This document shows, piece after piece, positions 6,330-13,132 of a stretch of DNA of 20,993 bases. The stretch spans positions 1 through 20,993 of the forward strand of contig UQTA01000049.1 in NCBI GenBank assembly GCA_900543885.1. Reading direction: 5' to 3'. This DNA is from an uncultured Clostridium sp. Lineage in GTDB: Bacteria > Bacillota > Clostridia > Lachnospirales > Lachnospiraceae. The position numbers were made by a program, and so were the translations under genes. The stretch's first letter is position 1, and the number at the start of each line of letters is the position of its first letter. The notes beneath the pieces are model-generated. The model was not told where the DNA came from and searched no databases. It saw only the letters and a program-made list of their open reading frames with translations.

Positions 6330-7591
6330 GATTTATAAAAATGAACAGAAAAAAATGGATATGCGCAGCAGCCGCTATTACAGGGCTGCTGTTGGCAGTT
6401 ATAGCAGGTTTATCGATCATTCATATGAAAAACAGCTCTTATGTAAGTGCCAGTGAACTGGCGGGGCAGAAAAATGGGGAAGAAGTAAAAGCTGCAGAAG
6501 ATAATGAAAATGCTGGAATGAGTGAAAGCAACGGAAACGGTGAAGACAGAGAAAATAACCAGGATGTAGATGGAAGCATAGCTGAAACTAAAAACAGTAT
6601 GGATCAGTCAGAAGCTGACAGCCTGAAAAGTGAAAATGAGGTTGAAGCTGCAGATCAGCCGGTAAACTTAGTCTTTTCTGGTGACATTCTCCTGTCAGAT
6701 CATGTCATGAATGCTTATAAAAACGGCGGTATTCGCAGTGTACTGGACAGCCAGTTCCAGTCAGTGATCGATGAAGCAGATATTTTCATGGCAAATGAGG
6801 AATTTCCATTCAGTACCAGAGGAACCCCGGCAGAGGATAAGCAGTTTACCTTCCGGGCAGATCCTTCTCTTGTATCAATTTTTAAAGAATTGGGAATTGA
6901 CATTGTAACTTTGGCCAACAATCACGCCATGGACTATGGTACAGACGCACTTTTAGATACCTGTGAAACTTTAGATAAAGCGGGAATTGCCAGAGTGGGA
7001 GCAGGGAAGCATTTAGAGGAGGCCAAAGCGCCGGTTATTTTAGAAGCCCAAGGAAAGAAAATCGGATTTCTGGGAGCTTCCAGGGTAATACCGGTGGGTT
7101 CATGGAATGCAACCTCCACAAAGCCGGGTATGCTTACCACCTATGATCCTAAGATCCTTGTGGATGAGATCAGAAAGCTGCGGGAGCAGTGTGATTATCT
7201 TGTGGTTTATGTCCACTGGGGGATTGAGAGGAAAGAAACACCAGAAGACTATCAGAGGTCTCTTGGAAAGCAGTATATAGACGCAGGTGCGGATGTGGTC
7301 ATTGGAAGTCATCCTCATGTACTTCAGGGAGTGGAATATTACAAGGGAAAGCCCATTGTATATAGTCTTGGCAATTTCATTTTCGGAAGCAGTATTCCTA
7401 AAACAGCACTGCTTAAGGTGCAGTGGGATGGGGAAAACAGCAAGCTGACTTTTGTGCCGGGAACATCTTCAGCCGGTTATACCAGGGTCCTTGAAAATAC
7501 GTCTCAAAAGTCAGATTTCGCCTCATATATGACCAGTATTTCCTATGGTGTTTCCATTGAAGAGGATGGAAGTGTGGTGCTTCAGGAGTAA
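6326..7591 (+). CDS. CapA/PgsA-family protein, N-terminally membrane anchored
   Basis: CapA/PgsA proteins have a calcineurin-like metallophosphatase fold and were first linked to poly-gamma-glutamate capsule; most homologues are uncharacterised. Residues 1-9 are basic, and 10-34 form one hydrophobic anchor or uncleaved signal. A low-complexity linker rich in Glu, Asn and Ser (about 45-110) follows, then the catalytic domain. Metal-site motifs are VFSGDILLSDHVM (Asp120), LANNHAMDYG (His200), YVHWGIE (His297), GSHPHVLQG (His329, His331) and YSLGNFIFG (Asn350). The domain is thus probably outside the membrane. There are no pgsB/pgsC partners, so a polyglutamate role is not supported. ATG 6326 overlaps the degV stop; ATG 6341, with GGATGAG upstream, is a possible alternative. 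Confidence 0.88.
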   Translation: MRFIKMNRKKWICAAAAITGLLLAVIAGLSIIHMKNSSYVSASELAGQKNGEEVKAAEDNENAGMSESNGNGEDRENNQDVDGSIAETKNSMDQSEADSLKSENEVEAADQPVNLVFSGDILLSDHVMNAYKNGGIRSVLDSQFQSVIDEADIFMANEEFPFSTRGTPAEDKQFTFRADPSLVSIFKELGIDIVTLANNHAMDYGTDALLDTCETLDKAGIARVGAGKHLEEAKAPVILEAQGKKIGFLGASRVIPVGSWNATSTKPGMLTTYDPKILVDEIRKLREQCDYLVVYVHWGIERKETPEDYQRSLGKQYIDAGADVVIGSHPHVLQGVEYYKGKPIVYSLGNFIFGSSIPKTALLKVQWDGENSKLTFVPGTSSAGYTRVLENTSQKSDFASYMTSISYGVSIEEDGSVVLQE

Positions 7592-7605
7592 GCAGGAACG
7601 TATGG

Positions 7606-7634
7606 AAGCCGAAAAGGATGAAATTTTTTGGCTT
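7606..7634. terminator. Weak hairpin between convergent capA and radical SAM genes
   Basis: AAGCCGAAAA at 7606-7615 pairs with TTTTTGGCTT at 7625-7634 (one G-T pair) around a 9-base loop. It sits exactly between two converging genes and ends at the radical SAM stop codon. The stem is AT-rich and the following T-run is short on either strand, so terminator activity is only plausible. Confidence 0.4.
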
Positions 7635-8584
7635 TACTGGGGCAAATGGGATACATAGCATTGTCCCTGGTAAGCTCCACACTCTTTAAAACGTTTATGC
7701 AGCTGATTTAATACAAATCTTTTATTTTGGCTCCACAAAGGAGCAATCAGGAGATCTTTCGGCCCGTCACCTGTCATGCGGTGAATGGTGATGCGGGGCG
7801 GCAGCAGCGTGATGCAGTCGATGACAAGATCCATATATTCTTCCATAGAAAAGACAGGAAAGGGATCTGTCTGGTAGATATCTGCCAGATCGGTCCCTTT
7901 TAATATGTGCAGAAGCTGCAATTTAATCCCGTCAATGGGACGGTGAGCCAGATAGTCTACTGTTTCCTTCATCTGGTCCGTGGTTTCACCGGGAAGTCCC
8001 AGGATCACATGGACGATCACGGTGATGCCTGCTTCTTTCAGTTTCTTTAAAGCCTCTTCAAATACAGGAAGTTCATAACCTCTGCGGATAAAACGGGCGC
8101 TTTCTTCATGGATCGTCTGAAGGCCAAGTTCCACCCATACCGGTTTTTTACTGTTTAATTCTTTTAACAGGTCAATGATATCATTCCCCAGACAGTCAGG
8201 TCTTGTGGCAATGGATAATGCCGCAACATCCGGGTAGCTGATGGCACGTTCAAATAATGGTTTTAAATAAGAAACTGGTGCATAAGTATTGGTGAAGGAC
8301 TGGAAATAGGCGATATAATGGATCATTTCATCCGATCTGGTTTTATTGCTTATTTGTTTTTTGGCGGCTTCAATCTGTTCCCACACATCGGTTTTCAGAT
8401 GTTCCGCAAAATCGCCGGAACCGCCTTCACTGCAGAAAATACAGCCCCTGGAACTGCAGGTTCCATCCCGGTTGGGGCAGGTAAGACCTGCATCCAGTGA
8501 CAGTTTATATACTTTGTGTCCAAATATATGTTTAAGCTCCCAGTCCAGACTGTGATAGGGACGGCCGTTCCAATTGTGCTCCAT
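7634..8584 (-). CDS. TIGR01212-type radical SAM protein (YhcC-like)
   Basis: This 316-residue radical SAM enzyme matches the YhcC/TIGR01212 group in look: N-terminal WELKHIFGHKVYKLSLDAG, then CPNRDGT, with cysteines C36, C48 and C51 in the wide-spaced cluster motif of this group (CxxC at the end: GCIFC). The remaining barrel motifs are SIATRPDCL, VWVELGLQTIHEESARF, VHVILGLPGETTDQM and KLQLLHILKGTDLA. Members have been linked to RNA or tRNA modification, but I know of no settled reaction. The start is supported by AAAGGAG with about 9 bases of spacing. It is divergent from galK and convergent with capA, and so is probably transcribed alone. Confidence 0.92.
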   Translation of the reverse strand: MEHNWNGRPYHSLDWELKHIFGHKVYKLSLDAGLTCPNRDGTCSSRGCIFCSEGGSGDFAEHLKTDVWEQIEAAKKQISNKTRSDEMIHYIAYFQSFTNTYAPVSYLKPLFERAISYPDVAALSIATRPDCLGNDIIDLLKELNSKKPVWVELGLQTIHEESARFIRRGYELPVFEEALKKLKEAGITVIVHVILGLPGETTDQMKETVDYLAHRPIDGIKLQLLHILKGTDLADIYQTDPFPVFSMEEYMDLVIDCITLLPPRITIHRMTGDGPKDLLIAPLWSQNKRFVLNQLHKRFKECGAYQGQCYVSHLPQ

Positions 8585-8649
8585 GAAATATACTCCTTTT
8601 TGGAAAATGCCTAAAAGGCTGAAAATCCAGTGTAAAATATCTGTATGTC

Positions 8650-8661
8650 CTGTTATAACAG
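8650..8661. promoter_or_regulatory. 12-bp perfect palindrome CTGTTATAACAG over the minus-strand -10 box
   Basis: CTGTTATAACAG is its own reverse complement and overlaps the -10 box of the radical SAM promoter. It lies within a looser inverted repeat, GTCCTG at 8647-8652 and CAGGAC at 8668-8673. It could bind a dimeric regulator; it could also be chance, because a -10 box is half of such a palindrome anyway. Confidence 0.35.
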
Positions 8662-8680
8662 AAAAAGCAGGACCTGTCCA
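8652..8680 (-). promoter_or_regulatory. Promoter of the radical SAM gene
   Basis: Read on the minus strand, TGGACA (plus 8675-8680) and TATAAC (plus 8652-8657) are 17 bases apart. The predicted start is near 8645, about 60 bases before ATG 8584. The -10 box lies within the palindrome CTGTTATAACAG at 8650-8661. Confidence 0.55.
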
Positions 8681-8726
8681 TGGTTATTGTTCATGCAATA
8701 TCTGTGCAACATCGAAAAATATTGTA

Positions 8727-8756
8727 TTGTAGCATCCGGTGTATTTGTGCTAGACT
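8727..8756 (+). promoter_or_regulatory. Candidate extended -10 promoter of the galactokinase gene
   Basis: TAGACT at 8751-8756 is preceded by TGTGC, giving an extended -10 (TGN), and TTGTAG at 8727-8732 lies 18 bases upstream. The start would be near 8763, 64 bases before ATG 8827. Neither box is strong. I see no catabolite-responsive element or other clear operator nearby. Confidence 0.4.
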
Positions 8757-8826
8757 GGTAACAGAAAAGCCGGAGAGAATGGACGGAAAAAGCGTACAAA
8801 AAACGGCGTAAGAAGGAGATGGCACT

Positions 8827-10116
8827 ATGAATGTATGTGAGACTATGAAACAGTTAAATAGTGAAAGAACCGATGCATTTATGCATGAACTTTATGGAAA
8901 GGGAGCAACAGAAAACAAAGCAAGATATGAAAAGGTTCTGAAAGGTTTTGAAGAGTCTTTTGGGGACAGTAAAGAGGTACTTCTTTTCTCATCACCTGGC
9001 CGTACAGAGATCAGCGGAAACCACACAGACCATAATCATGGTAAAGTATTAGCAGGCAGCATCAACTTAGACTGTGTAGGTGCGGCAGCAAAGAATTATT
9101 CCAGTCATGTGAGGATCATCAGTGAGACCTATAACCAGGACATTACCATTGACTTAAATGATCTGGAGCCAAGTGTGAAAAAGGCGGGAACTACAGATCT
9201 GATCAAGGGTATTTTAAAGGGTTTTGAGACTTCAGGCTATACCGTTGGTGGCTTTAATGCTTATGTTACCAGCAATGTGATCAGCGCAGCCGGTGTCAGC
9301 TCATCTGCTTCTTTTGAGATGCTGCTGTGCTCTATGTTAAATGCATTATTTAATGAAAGCCGTATGGACAATGTTGCCTATGCTCATATTGGAAAATATG
9401 CAGAAAATAAGTACTGGGATAAGGCATCAGGCCTTCTTGACCAGATGGCATGTGCAGTGGGCGGTCTGATCACCATTGATTTTGTAGAGCCTATGACACC
9501 GGTTGTAGAGAAGATCGATTTCGACTTCCAGGCACAGAATCACAGTCTGATCATTGTTCAGACAGGAAAGGGACATGCAGATCTGAGTGCTGAGTATTCT
9601 TCCATTCCGGAAGAAATGAAGAAAGTGGCAAAATATTTTGGAAAAGATGTTTTGGCACAGGTATCAGAAGAAAAAGTGATCGAGCATCTTCCAGAGGTGA
9701 GAAAATTTGCAGGAGACCGTGCAGTACTGCGTGCGCTTCATTTCTTTGAGGAAAATAAGAGGGTAGAAGCAGAGGTAGCAGCTTTAAAAGAAGGCCATTT
9801 TGAAACTTTCCTGGAAAATATCACAGCATCCGGAAATTCTTCCTGGAAATGGCTGCAGAACTGCTTTACCAACAGCAACAGCGCAGAACAGGGAATTACG
9901 GTTGCTCTTGCGTTAACAGAGCTGTTTATTGCTCAGAAGCAGAGAGGTGCCTGCCGTGTACATGGTGGTGGTTTTGCCGGTGTTATTATGGCCATGCTTC
10001 CAAATGATCTGGTGGAAGAATATACAAAATACATGGAGAAATGCATGGGAGAAGGCTGCGTTTATAATATGAGCATCCGTCCTTATGGCGCTATCTGTGT
10101 CAGTGAATATCTGTAA
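8827..10116 (+). CDS. galK: Galactokinase (GHMP kinase), long clostridial form
   Basis: The protein is a GHMP-superfamily kinase that fits galactokinase: ATP + galactose to galactose-1-phosphate, first step of the Leloir pathway. The sugar-binding signature is FSSPGRTEISGNHTDHNHG (54-72), corresponding to PGRxNxxGEHTDY of classical GalK. The ATP loop is ISAAGVSSSASFE (152-164). SGLLDQMA (201-208) carries the catalytic base Asp205. The third GHMP motif is CRVHGGGFAGVI (376-387). At 429 residues it is about 40 longer than E. coli GalK, with an extra N-terminal segment (1-50). Gly-Glu of the usual GEHTDY is Gly-Asn here, so the substrate is likely but not certain. AAGGAG at 8813-8818 sets the start. 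No galE or galT is adjacent. Confidence 0.87.
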   Translation: MNVCETMKQLNSERTDAFMHELYGKGATENKARYEKVLKGFEESFGDSKEVLLFSSPGRTEISGNHTDHNHGKVLAGSINLDCVGAAAKNYSSHVRIISETYNQDITIDLNDLEPSVKKAGTTDLIKGILKGFETSGYTVGGFNAYVTSNVISAAGVSSSASFEMLLCSMLNALFNESRMDNVAYAHIGKYAENKYWDKASGLLDQMACAVGGLITIDFVEPMTPVVEKIDFDFQAQNHSLIIVQTGKGHADLSAEYSSIPEEMKKVAKYFGKDVLAQVSEEKVIEHLPEVRKFAGDRAVLRALHFFEENKRVEAEVAALKEGHFETFLENITASGNSSWKWLQNCFTNSNSAEQGITVALALTELFIAQKQRGACRVHGGGFAGVIMAMLPNDLVEEYTKYMEKCMGEGCVYNMSIRPYGAICVSEYL

Positions 10117-10171
10117 CAATTTTATGCACTGTCTGCAAAGAATCCATATGCGTCAGTAAACAGGAAAGGTA

Positions 10172-10219
10172 AAAAATACCCTCAGCAATCTGATATCCAG
10201 ATGAACTGAGGGTATTTTT
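10172..10219. terminator. Bidirectional terminator between galK and pncB
   Basis: AAAAATACCCTCAG at 10172-10185 pairs perfectly with CTGAGGGTATTTTT at 10206-10219. An inner stem ATCTG/CAGAT lengthens the hairpin. With A-runs on the left and T-runs on the right it works in both directions, serving galK (plus) and pncB (minus). From the pncB side it now lies beyond the 134-bp element at 10254-10387. Confidence 0.9.
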
Positions 10220-10253
10220 ATTGGTTATGTGTCTGAAGAAAAATACTTTTTAT

Positions 10254-10387
10254 GTTACTGTTCATGCGTTGCATGACCAGCAACGGAATTTGCCGTGGCT
10301 TCGCATTTAAATACGGCAAATTCCCGCTGCCACTACGTTATCGTACGGCACTTTCGGTTCCAAAAGTGCCTACCCGTGTACAGTAAC
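10254..10387. mobile_element. MITE-like element, 134 bp, multi-hairpin, flanked by an 8-bp target duplication
   Basis: The ends are inverted repeats: GTTACTGT at 10254-10261 and ACAGTAAC at 10380-10387, with partial pairing a few bases further in. Directly outside lie identical 8-bp direct repeats CTTTTTAT, at 10246-10253 and 10388-10395, the mark of a transposition event. The inside folds into a chain of hairpins: CGTTGC/GCAACG (10267-10285), a perfect 12-bp stem 10285-10296 with 10313-10324, TACG/CGTA (10334-10345) and GGCACTTT/AAAGTGCC (10347-10370). There is no coding sequence, so a transposase would have to act in trans. The 8-bp duplication fits several IS families; I cannot assign one. 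The right-hand duplication contains the pncB stop codon (TTA at 10392-10394). Confidence 0.8.
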
Positions 10388-10391
10388 CTTT

Positions 10392-11849
10392 TTATTTCTT
10401 ATGATAGCTGTCCAGCAACTGTTTCTTCATCTGCCACAGTTCGTTGGACAGGTCTACATGAACAGTGTGTGGATTTACCAGACGTTTGGATTCATCCCAT
10501 AAGGTATCCAGTTCCTGCTTGCAGTACTTCTGGATATCCATTACCTTTGGAGATTCGTAAACACATTCCCCGTTTAAGAAAACAGGAACTAACAGTTCAC
10601 GCATCGTATAGGTGCCAGGTGCCAACAGAGTCTTCTTCCAGGTCTCCTGTGGGTCAAAGAGCAGGAGAGAGTTGTTGGTATCGAATTTTTCTCCTACCAG
10701 ACAGATCAGATCTGCGATGATCTTTCCGTTTTCTTTGTCATAAATACGGTAGATGGTCTTATTTCCAGGGTTTGTGATCTTTTCCGCATTTTCAGATAAT
10801 TTGATCTTAGGGATAAACTCACCGGTGTTTTTGTCCCTAACAGCAGCTAACTTATAGACGCCGCCGAAAGAAGGGCAGTCCTTTGCAGTGATCAGGTTGG
10901 TACCAACGCCCCAGGAATTGATGGTTGCGCCCTGAACCTTTAAGCTGTCAATGAGATATTCATCCAGATCGTTGGAAGCAGAGATAACTGCATCAGGGAA
11001 ACCGGCTGCATCTAACATCTTTTTAGCTTCCTTTGACAGGTATGCCAAGTCACCGCTGTCTAAGCGGATACCATAGAAGGTCAGAGGAATACCTGCTTCT
11101 CTCATTTCCTTAAATACTTTAATGGCGTTTGGAACACCGGATTTTAAGGTATCGTAGGTATCAACTAAAAGGATACATGCAGATGGATACAGTTTTGCAT
11201 AGGTACGGAAAGCGGTCAGCTCATCTGGGAAGCTCATGATCCAGCTGTGTGCGTGAGTTCCTTTTACAGGGACATCAAACATTTTTCCGCAAAGTACATT
11301 GGAAGTACCGATGCAGCCTGCGATCATAGCAGCTCTTGCACCGTAAGTACCGGCATCGGCGCCCTGAGCACGGCGAAGACCAAATTCCATAACGCCATCG
11401 CCTTTGGCAGCATGGACAATACGTTCTGTCTTGGTAGCGATCAGGCTCTGGTGGTTGATAATAGTAAGAAGTGCGGTCTCAACCAGCTGTGCCTGCATGA
11501 TCGGCGCGATCACCTTAATTAAAGATTCTCTTGGAAATACAACGGTACCTTCCGGAATGGCATAGATATCACCGGTAAAACGGAAAGTGCTCAGATACTC
11601 TAAAAAGTCCTCGTCAAATAAATGTAAACTTCTTAAATATTCAATATCGCTTTCATCAAAGTGAAGTCCCTTGATGTATTCAATGGCCTGTTCCAGACCA
11701 GCACAGATGGCAAAGCCGTTTCCATGGGGGTTGGTACGATAGAACATATCGAAGATGACAGTTTCGTTTGCGTCTTTTTCTTTAAAATATCCCTGCATCA
11801 TCGTCAGTTCGTACAGGTCAGTAAGTAGTGTGAGATTTCTGTGGTCCAT
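10392..11849 (-). CDS. pncB: Nicotinate phosphoribosyltransferase
   Basis: PncB makes nicotinate mononucleotide from nicotinic acid and PRPP in the Preiss-Handler NAD salvage route. The 485-residue protein starts MDHRNLTLLTDLYELTMMQG, typical of the family. FDMFYRTNPHGNGFAICAGL is the N-terminal domain core. FGLRRAQGADAG (156-167) and GTHAHSWIMSF (197-207) are the conserved active-site segments, the latter carrying the His expected to be phosphorylated. FYGIRLDSGDLAYLS and FGGVYKLAAV are phosphate-binding parts of the barrel. ATG 11849 was chosen because AGGAGGGAG precedes it by 8 bases; an upstream in-frame start lacks this. The stop codon lies in the target duplication of the adjacent mobile element, but the reading frame is intact. 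Confidence 0.96.
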   Translation of the reverse strand: MDHRNLTLLTDLYELTMMQGYFKEKDANETVIFDMFYRTNPHGNGFAICAGLEQAIEYIKGLHFDESDIEYLRSLHLFDEDFLEYLSTFRFTGDIYAIPEGTVVFPRESLIKVIAPIMQAQLVETALLTIINHQSLIATKTERIVHAAKGDGVMEFGLRRAQGADAGTYGARAAMIAGCIGTSNVLCGKMFDVPVKGTHAHSWIMSFPDELTAFRTYAKLYPSACILLVDTYDTLKSGVPNAIKVFKEMREAGIPLTFYGIRLDSGDLAYLSKEAKKMLDAAGFPDAVISASNDLDEYLIDSLKVQGATINSWGVGTNLITAKDCPSFGGVYKLAAVRDKNTGEFIPKIKLSENAEKITNPGNKTIYRIYDKENGKIIADLICLVGEKFDTNNSLLLFDPQETWKKTLLAPGTYTMRELLVPVFLNGECVYESPKVMDIQKYCKQELDTLWDESKRLVNPHTVHVDLSNELWQMKKQLLDSYHKK

Positions 11850-11993
11850 AAAATTGACTCCCTCCTGGTGCACAGCCTGGATTTTCTTCTATTCTGTCAG
11901 TTTTGCCAGTTGAAAAAGCTGTGTCCGGCTTTTTGTAAAGTTTTCCGTAACAATATAGCATAATTATGTAAAAAAGAAAATAAATTGTTAAAA

Positions 11994-12022
11994 AAAATAC
12001 AAACATAATATACAGCTGTCAA
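11994..12022 (-). promoter_or_regulatory. Promoter of pncB (minus strand)
   Basis: On the minus strand a perfect -35 TTGACA (plus 12017-12022) is 17 bases from TATTTT (plus 11994-11999). The start would be near 11987, giving a leader of about 138 bases. A second candidate lies downstream: extended -10 TGCTATATT (TATATT at plus 11952-11957), without a good -35. The leader also contains a 7-bp AT-rich hairpin (11913-11934) followed by T on the minus strand. Confidence 0.6.
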
Positions 12023-12030
12023 GACAGCTG
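12013..12030. promoter_or_regulatory. 18-bp perfect palindrome over the pncB -35 box
   Basis: CAGCTGTCAAGACAGCTG has 8-bp half-sites around a 2-base centre. Its middle on the minus strand is TTGACA, the -35 box of pncB, so a bound protein would block the promoter. A NiaR-type nicotinate repressor is a reasonable candidate, because NiaR controls NAD salvage genes in Firmicutes and its sites are palindromes of similar length; I cannot check the match. It might alternatively be the terminator hairpin of the upstream methyltransferase gene. Confidence 0.55.
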
Positions 12031-12072
12031 ACTCATACAGGCAGATGTACAAAGCTTTTGTTTGCTGCAAGC

Positions 12073-12909
12073 TTATTTGTGTTTTTTTAGCTGCCAGAAG
12101 GCAACTGCGCTGGCGGCTGCTACATTCAGGGAATCTACTCCGTGGAACATAGGGATGAGAACGGTGTAGTCGCAGGCGGTAATGGTAGCATCTTTTAGTC
12201 CTTCTCCTTCTGTGCCAAGGATAATAGCCAGCTTTTCATGAGAAGCTAAAACCGGATCATCAATGGATACAGAATCGTTTTTTAAAGCCATGGCTGCTGT
12301 TTGAAAGCCCATATTTTTTAAAGTATCCATAGCAGCGCCGGGCCAGAAATCTTTTGGAAGGATGGTCCATGGGATCTGGAATACAGTTCCCATGCTCACA
12401 CGGGAAGCACGGCGGTAAAGTGGGTCAGCGCATCCCTGGGTAAAAAGGACTGCGTCCATTCCAAGGGCAGCTGCAGAGCGGATAATAGCACCTGCATTGG
12501 TAGGATTTACCACATTTTCCAAAATAGCAATGCGGCTGGCATTTTTACAGACCTCTTCTATAGAAGGAAGTACTTTCCGTTTCATGGCGCAGAGCATGCC
12601 CCGGGTTAAGGCAAAACCGGTTAATTTTGTAAGCACACTGTATTCAGCGGTAAATACTGGTACATCCGAATATTTTTCAAGAAGCTGTCTGGTCTCGCCA
12701 GAATCAGCTTCCACCAGCCGTTTCTCCGCCAAAAAAGAAATAGGCGCATATCCTGCATTTAAGGCCCGTTGGATTACTTTTGGGCTTTCAGCAATAAAAA
12801 CGCCGGGAGCCGGTTCAAAGTAGTGGAGAAGCTGGGCTTCATTGCAGCGGGCGTAGATGTCAAGATTTGGGTCGTTAAAGTCAGTTATTTCAATTTCATT
12901 CAGTTTCAT
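12073..12909 (-). CDS. TrmH/SpoU family 2'-O-methyltransferase (RNA methyltransferase)
   Basis: This 278-residue SPOUT-class enzyme transfers a methyl group from S-adenosylmethionine to a ribose 2'-OH in rRNA or tRNA. The N-terminal part (1-120) is a substrate-binding region (GVFIAESPKVIQRAL, FALTRGMLCAM). The three SpoU motifs follow: ENVVNPTNAGAIIRSAAALG (131-150) with the catalytic Asn/Arg, AIILGTEGEGL (228-238), and IPMFHGVDSLNVAAASAVAF (252-271), which form the cofactor knot. The RNA target cannot be told from sequence. ATG 12909 follows AAGGAA by about 8 bases. pncB lies 223 bases downstream on the same strand behind its own promoter. Confidence 0.92.
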   Translation of the reverse strand: MKLNEIEITDFNDPNLDIYARCNEAQLLHYFEPAPGVFIAESPKVIQRALNAGYAPISFLAEKRLVEADSGETRQLLEKYSDVPVFTAEYSVLTKLTGFALTRGMLCAMKRKVLPSIEEVCKNASRIAILENVVNPTNAGAIIRSAAALGMDAVLFTQGCADPLYRRASRVSMGTVFQIPWTILPKDFWPGAAMDTLKNMGFQTAAMALKNDSVSIDDPVLASHEKLAIILGTEGEGLKDATITACDYTVLIPMFHGVDSLNVAAASAVAFWQLKKHK

Positions 12910-13040
12910 AAATTAAATTCCTTAATAAGTGATATAGTCGGTATCTTTCCTGCAGCTGCGAGAAAGAAGGTTACAAAAAATGTGAAAGTATATCTGTTTC
13001 TTAGTATAAAAGAAATACACATTCTTGGCAACCAGACTTG

Positions 13041-13084
13041 TACAGCTGTATGCACATGGTTTTAGGAAAAATGGTTATCCTAAA
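13041..13084. promoter_or_regulatory. Two inverted repeats upstream of hcp
   Basis: TACAGCTGTA at 13041-13050 is a perfect 10-bp palindrome, flanked at a distance by ACCA (13031-13034) and TGGT (13057-13060). Directly after it, TTTAGGA (13061-13067) and TCCTAAA (13078-13084) form a 7-bp inverted repeat that overlaps the proposed hcp -35. Either could be the site of a nitrosative-stress or redox regulator; neither matches a motif I can name with certainty. Confidence 0.4.
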
Positions 13085-13103
13085 TCTATCAAAGGACTAT
13101 AAA
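13075..13103 (+). promoter_or_regulatory. Candidate hcp promoter
   Basis: TTATCC at 13075-13080 and TATAAA at 13098-13103 are 17 bases apart. The start would be near 13110, about 23 bases before the hcp ATG, and the ribosome binding site AAGGAG lies between. The -35 is poor, as expected for a promoter that needs an activator. Confidence 0.4.
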
Positions 13104-13132
13104 AATTTATTAATGCAAAGGAGACCAGATCC

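Noticed and set aside
6326..7591. Poly-gamma-glutamate capsule operon
   Set aside because: Only the CapA-like protein is present; no pgsB or pgsC type gene is in the window.
10295..10720. Plus-strand frame of 141 codons running from the mobile element into pncB
   Set aside because: It is antisense to the conserved end of pncB and starts inside a hairpin; it is not a transposase or any recognisable product.
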